A DNA stretch of 64,000 nt from Epinephelus fuscoguttatus (lineage: Eukaryota; Chordata; Actinopteri; Perciformes; Serranidae), in assembly GCF_011397635.1 (NCBI RefSeq), contig NC_064753.1, positions 40,963,822 to 41,027,821 of the forward strand, given 5' to 3'. Of this stretch, positions 59,911 through 64,000 are shown one piece after another; the stretch's first letter is position 1; each line of letters begins with the position of its first letter. The notes under the pieces are model-generated. The model searched no databases and was not told the DNA's origin. It saw only the letters and a program-made list of their open reading frames with translations. A program made the translations under genes and the position numbers.

Positions 59911-62900
59911 GACACTAAGACCTTTAAAGGACCTGCAGACACGCTGGTGACCCTCTGTCATCCTGATAAAGGTCACAGGACACAATAATATTGAGTTCTT
60001 TGAGTGTCTGGGTTCCATTACTTTTTGATGGGAACTGTCATAATTGACATTTTCTGTCTTAATAAAGTAACAGATTTATAATTACAATAACATTAAGCTA
60101 AATAAGTATTGATAAAAAGTTGTCTAATAGCAGGGCTGCTACTACTTCTGTTATACTGGAGAGAGGGCAGACATCTCTATGGCTGCTATCTCCAACGCTC
60201 AGCAGCCCACACTGAAACAATCTTGGCACAACAGGTAAGAGGGAAAAAAATTTATTTTGGATTTTGGGGTGAACCGTTTCTCAAATCTGATGATTCTGAT
60301 GATTGTGAGTTTCATGGCAAACTGAGCTGTAAAACTTCTCCACCTGTGAGTCACGTAACCTGACAAATGAAAGAATTGAGTGAGACTTTTACTTCCTGAA
60401 CCAGGGAAATATCTCCTCTCAGTACTTAACCTGGAATCTCTGCAGCATACTCTATCCATTAACACACTATGAAATCAATATGAGGACAAAAGAAAGTTCC
60501 ATCTGCAGAAAGCTCTTTATTGTTGCTTCCCACTTTATCGTCTGTACATGTTATAATTTTGTAAAGAAAAGGAAAGAATGAAGGAGCAGCACAGTAGCAT
60601 TAATATCCTCTATGACCTCTCTTATTATTCAGACGTCTACGTGGGTTAGCTGTAGCGATGCTCGGGTCAGCAGGACAGACAAGGAGGAGGAGGAGGAGGC
60701 TCCCTCAGACACAAACCACAAACTTAAACAAGATAAACCCAAAAACCAGACAGAATATTATCACTTATGATTTCAGATGTATGAGGTGCTTCGTGATCGC
60801 AGCACAGCAAAACAAAACTAGCAACAAACCACCTTCCAAAGGTTAAATGACCCAAATCTAAACAGTCAACTTCACTCTCACCTTCGTCAGCCCTAAAATG
60901 AAGAATGATTGCTAAAATAAAGAGGAGAATAAATTACAAAGTAAAGATGTTGACTGTAAAAACGCTATTCTTAAAAAATAAACAGGTAGCAACAGTTTAA
61001 ACCGTCCATACTCAAAATCAGTTGACTTTATATAAACATGTAGCTATCAGATAAAAAAGAAAAATCAATGAAGGAAAGAAAGTGAATTCAGTGTCACAAC
61101 CTAAAAAATCTACAAAATAACTGAAGCATGCCGATGTCGAGATGAATGAGCCAATCAAGTGAAGCATTTTAAAGTCCAGGTCACAGGAGATTCTGCTGGT
61201 TTCTACTGGGATCAGACTGGTCGTCACTCAGCAGACGGCTGTAGTTCCTTGCTCACACAGCAGGGCGGCGCTGACATTTCAGGCCTCACTGACTAAGGCA
61301 CTGACAGTCTTTCATTGGGTTTGTTTCAGCTCTTTGAGTCAAGCAGAAACCACAGCTGAGCAGAGAGGATGATGACGATGAAGAGGTGCCTCCAGCTGCA
61401 GTTCCACTAATGGCCACTAGATGCTGGATCACAGGCTGAAATCTACTGAAGAACAGTCCCAAAGTCTGTATTAAAATTATTTTTACCCTACAAGAAGTCG
61501 ATTTTATGTAATGATGAGAATACCAAGGCTTTAAAAAATGTTTGACATTTTGGAAAATACGCTTACTCATTTTCTTGCAGAGATTTAGATGCGAGGATTG
61601 ATATCACTCTCATTTAAGACTCCAGCAGCCGGTTAGCCTAGCTTAGCATAAAGACTGGAAATGCGGGGAAAACAATTGACCTGGCTCTGTCGGAAAGTAA
61701 CAAAAATCCAACGACCATAGCAGACCTTTCTCAACACTTTAATCTTCCACCTGCAATTAGCATTTAGAGTTTTAAGCTCTTAATATGGTTGTTTCTTGCC
61801 AAAATGTACCTTGGGAGCGAGGTTATTATGGTTAAATTAAAAAAAAAAAATACTAACAACTAAAACTAGGTGTGAAAAGACGTTCATTGACTTAAATAAA
61901 CAATAAAAATTGGAAACTAACTGAAACGATATTTTGTACTCACAAAACTAACTAAAATAAAGGAAAAGCTTTTAGTTTTAGTCTTTGTTAATTTGGTATA
62001 ATGAGGCATTTGTGCTTATGTTTATTAAGACAGGGATGTCTTTATGACTGTGAATCAACTGCCCTCACAAAGTGTTGTTTGATTTGTATTTCTATTCTGA
62101 CCTTCTTAAATATTGCCTCTGACAAATATATTATAATAAACTAGAATTACCACCTAGCGATTGTGTGTCCCTGCACATCAGTCAAGTTGCAGTTACAGGT
62201 TACATCTATATATGTGAAAACAGACATGGATCGATTGCTCATCTGTGACAACCCGAAAACATAATGCCTCTGGCTGCAGCTATCGTCAACACAGAGGCAT
62301 AAAAACCTAAAACTACTACTGAAGATAATAAAATCTTGACTAAAATTTAACATTTAAACAATAAACACTAACCTGAAACAAGCAAACCCACTTTGGAAAC
62401 TAACTACAATCAAACTGAATTGAAAAAAATAAAAAATAAAATCAAATAATACTAAAAAGGAATGAATATTACAAAACTGTAATAACTCTGCCAGTTGTAT
62501 TTATTTTGAACGTCAAATTTATTTTGTACAAAAGTTAATGACTGTTTTCTATTCTTAATCTTTTATACTGATGTTGTAATCCTAAAGCTGTAGAATTGTC
62601 CACATAATAACGACAACAAAGAATGGAACTTTTACTTCCAGATCAAAGTCAGTAAACCTTCTTGTCTTTATGCTAAGCTAAGCTAACGGGCTGCTGGCTT
62701 TAGTCTCTTGAGAGATATGAGAGTATCCATCTTCTCATCTTAGTCTGTACAAGAGCAAGTTAAGCCTTTTCCTCAAATGTCAAATTATTTCTATAATAAG
62801 AAGCATGTTTAGTAGTTTGACTGACTGACTGACAGGTGTTTCAGCCAATCACAGTCAGGCATGGTGGCTGCTCTCACTGCTGTTCCACCCTGGCTTCTTC

Positions 62901-63304
62901 CTCTTTGATTAAAAGTGGATTTTCTGACTCTAGAAACTGAAAAAGATGGCAGCGAGCAGAAAACCAAAACTCCAGTTTGATAACTTGCGTCCGTGTTTTT
63001 CTACAAATGTCTGTTGATGTTGGCAGGCCTTCGGAGACCTCTTTAAAACAACAATGTCGTTGACCTTGAGCTGAGTAAACAGCCTGTCACAACAAGTGGA
63101 CTTTTTCCACTGGCTGAGTTTCAATATCGCAGCTCAAACAACAGGGAAAAAAAAAAAAGCAAACTCAGAGTCGAGTTTTACAGTCGGTAACAAAAACTGT
63201 CTGGTGGTTTCACTGTCTACATTTCAGCACTACTAGCTTCTGATTGGTCCTTGCATCGTGAGTCTAGTTGTACCATTGGCTGGGTGACCAGAGAGGGTGG
63301 GCCA
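59911..63304 (-). other. pacsin3: Probable pacsin 3' UTR and intergenic sequence
   Basis: The minus-strand UTR of the pacsin gene should occupy much of this span. The best distal poly(A) signal is minus AATAAA at 60521-60516, implying about 2.8 kb of UTR. That is an inference. The interval includes a palindromic transposon remnant (61531-62795). Confidence 0.4.
61531..62795. mobile_element. Transposon remnant with inverted ends
   Basis: The left end 'aatgtttgacattttggaaa' and inner 'gttagcctagcttagcataa' are answered on the right by 'tttatgctaagctaagctaa' (about 62669) and 'cctcaaatgtcaaatt' (about 62773). The inner part has diverged or received other sequence. No transposase. Confidence 0.6.

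Positions 63305-64000
<696 letters not shown>

Overview
This is a vertebrate nuclear window, almost certainly from a ray-finned (teleost) fish. It has long intron-exon genes with GT-AG junctions, AT-rich introns, abundant (CA)n/(TG)n microsatellites, tRNA-derived SINE remnants, degenerate LINE pieces and many short non-autonomous DNA transposons of types common in teleosts. There are no bacterial operons, CRISPR arrays or viral genomes. Family assignments come from reading the translated exons and recognising the proteins; no database search was run.

Layout. 1-9303 has no supported coding gene. It holds transposon and retroelement remnants plus a GC-rich, promoter-like patch near 1.84-2.06 kb. 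9304-17587 (minus) is a complete six-exon aph1b gene for the APH-1 subunit of gamma-secretase, 258 aa. 19147-23276 (minus) is a complete six-exon fast-skeletal troponin I gene (tnni2 type), 175 aa, with a TATA box that is also a perfect CArG box. 23277-28490 is intergenic and rich in nested repeats. 28491-54917 (plus) is glg1 (Golgi glycoprotein 1, also called ESL-1, MG-160 or CFR), reconstructed as 26 coding exons in continuous phase giving 1142 aa, followed by a probable 2.9 kb 3' UTR ending near 57.8 kb. 57.8-60.5 kb is repeat-rich and includes a 724 bp near-perfect palindrome. At 63305-63420 (minus) lies the last coding exon of a PACSIN gene, closest to pacsin3, whose 3' UTR probably extends left to about 60.5 kb; the rest of the gene is beyond the right edge.

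Functionally the genes are unrelated neighbours: an intramembrane protease scaffold, a sarcomere regulator, a Golgi sialoglycoprotein that binds FGF and E-selectin, and an F-BAR/SH3 endocytic adaptor. aph1b and tnni2 lie tail-to-head on the minus strand; tnni2 and glg1 are divergent across 5.2 kb; glg1 and the pacsin gene converge. I found no evidence for a new multi-gene system. The best leads are a candidate 18-nt in-frame microexon in glg1, a (TG)26 tract that forms a glg1 splice acceptor, the large TTAA-bounded palindrome, several transposons with readable target-site duplications, and a 130 bp inverted repeat in a glg1 intron.
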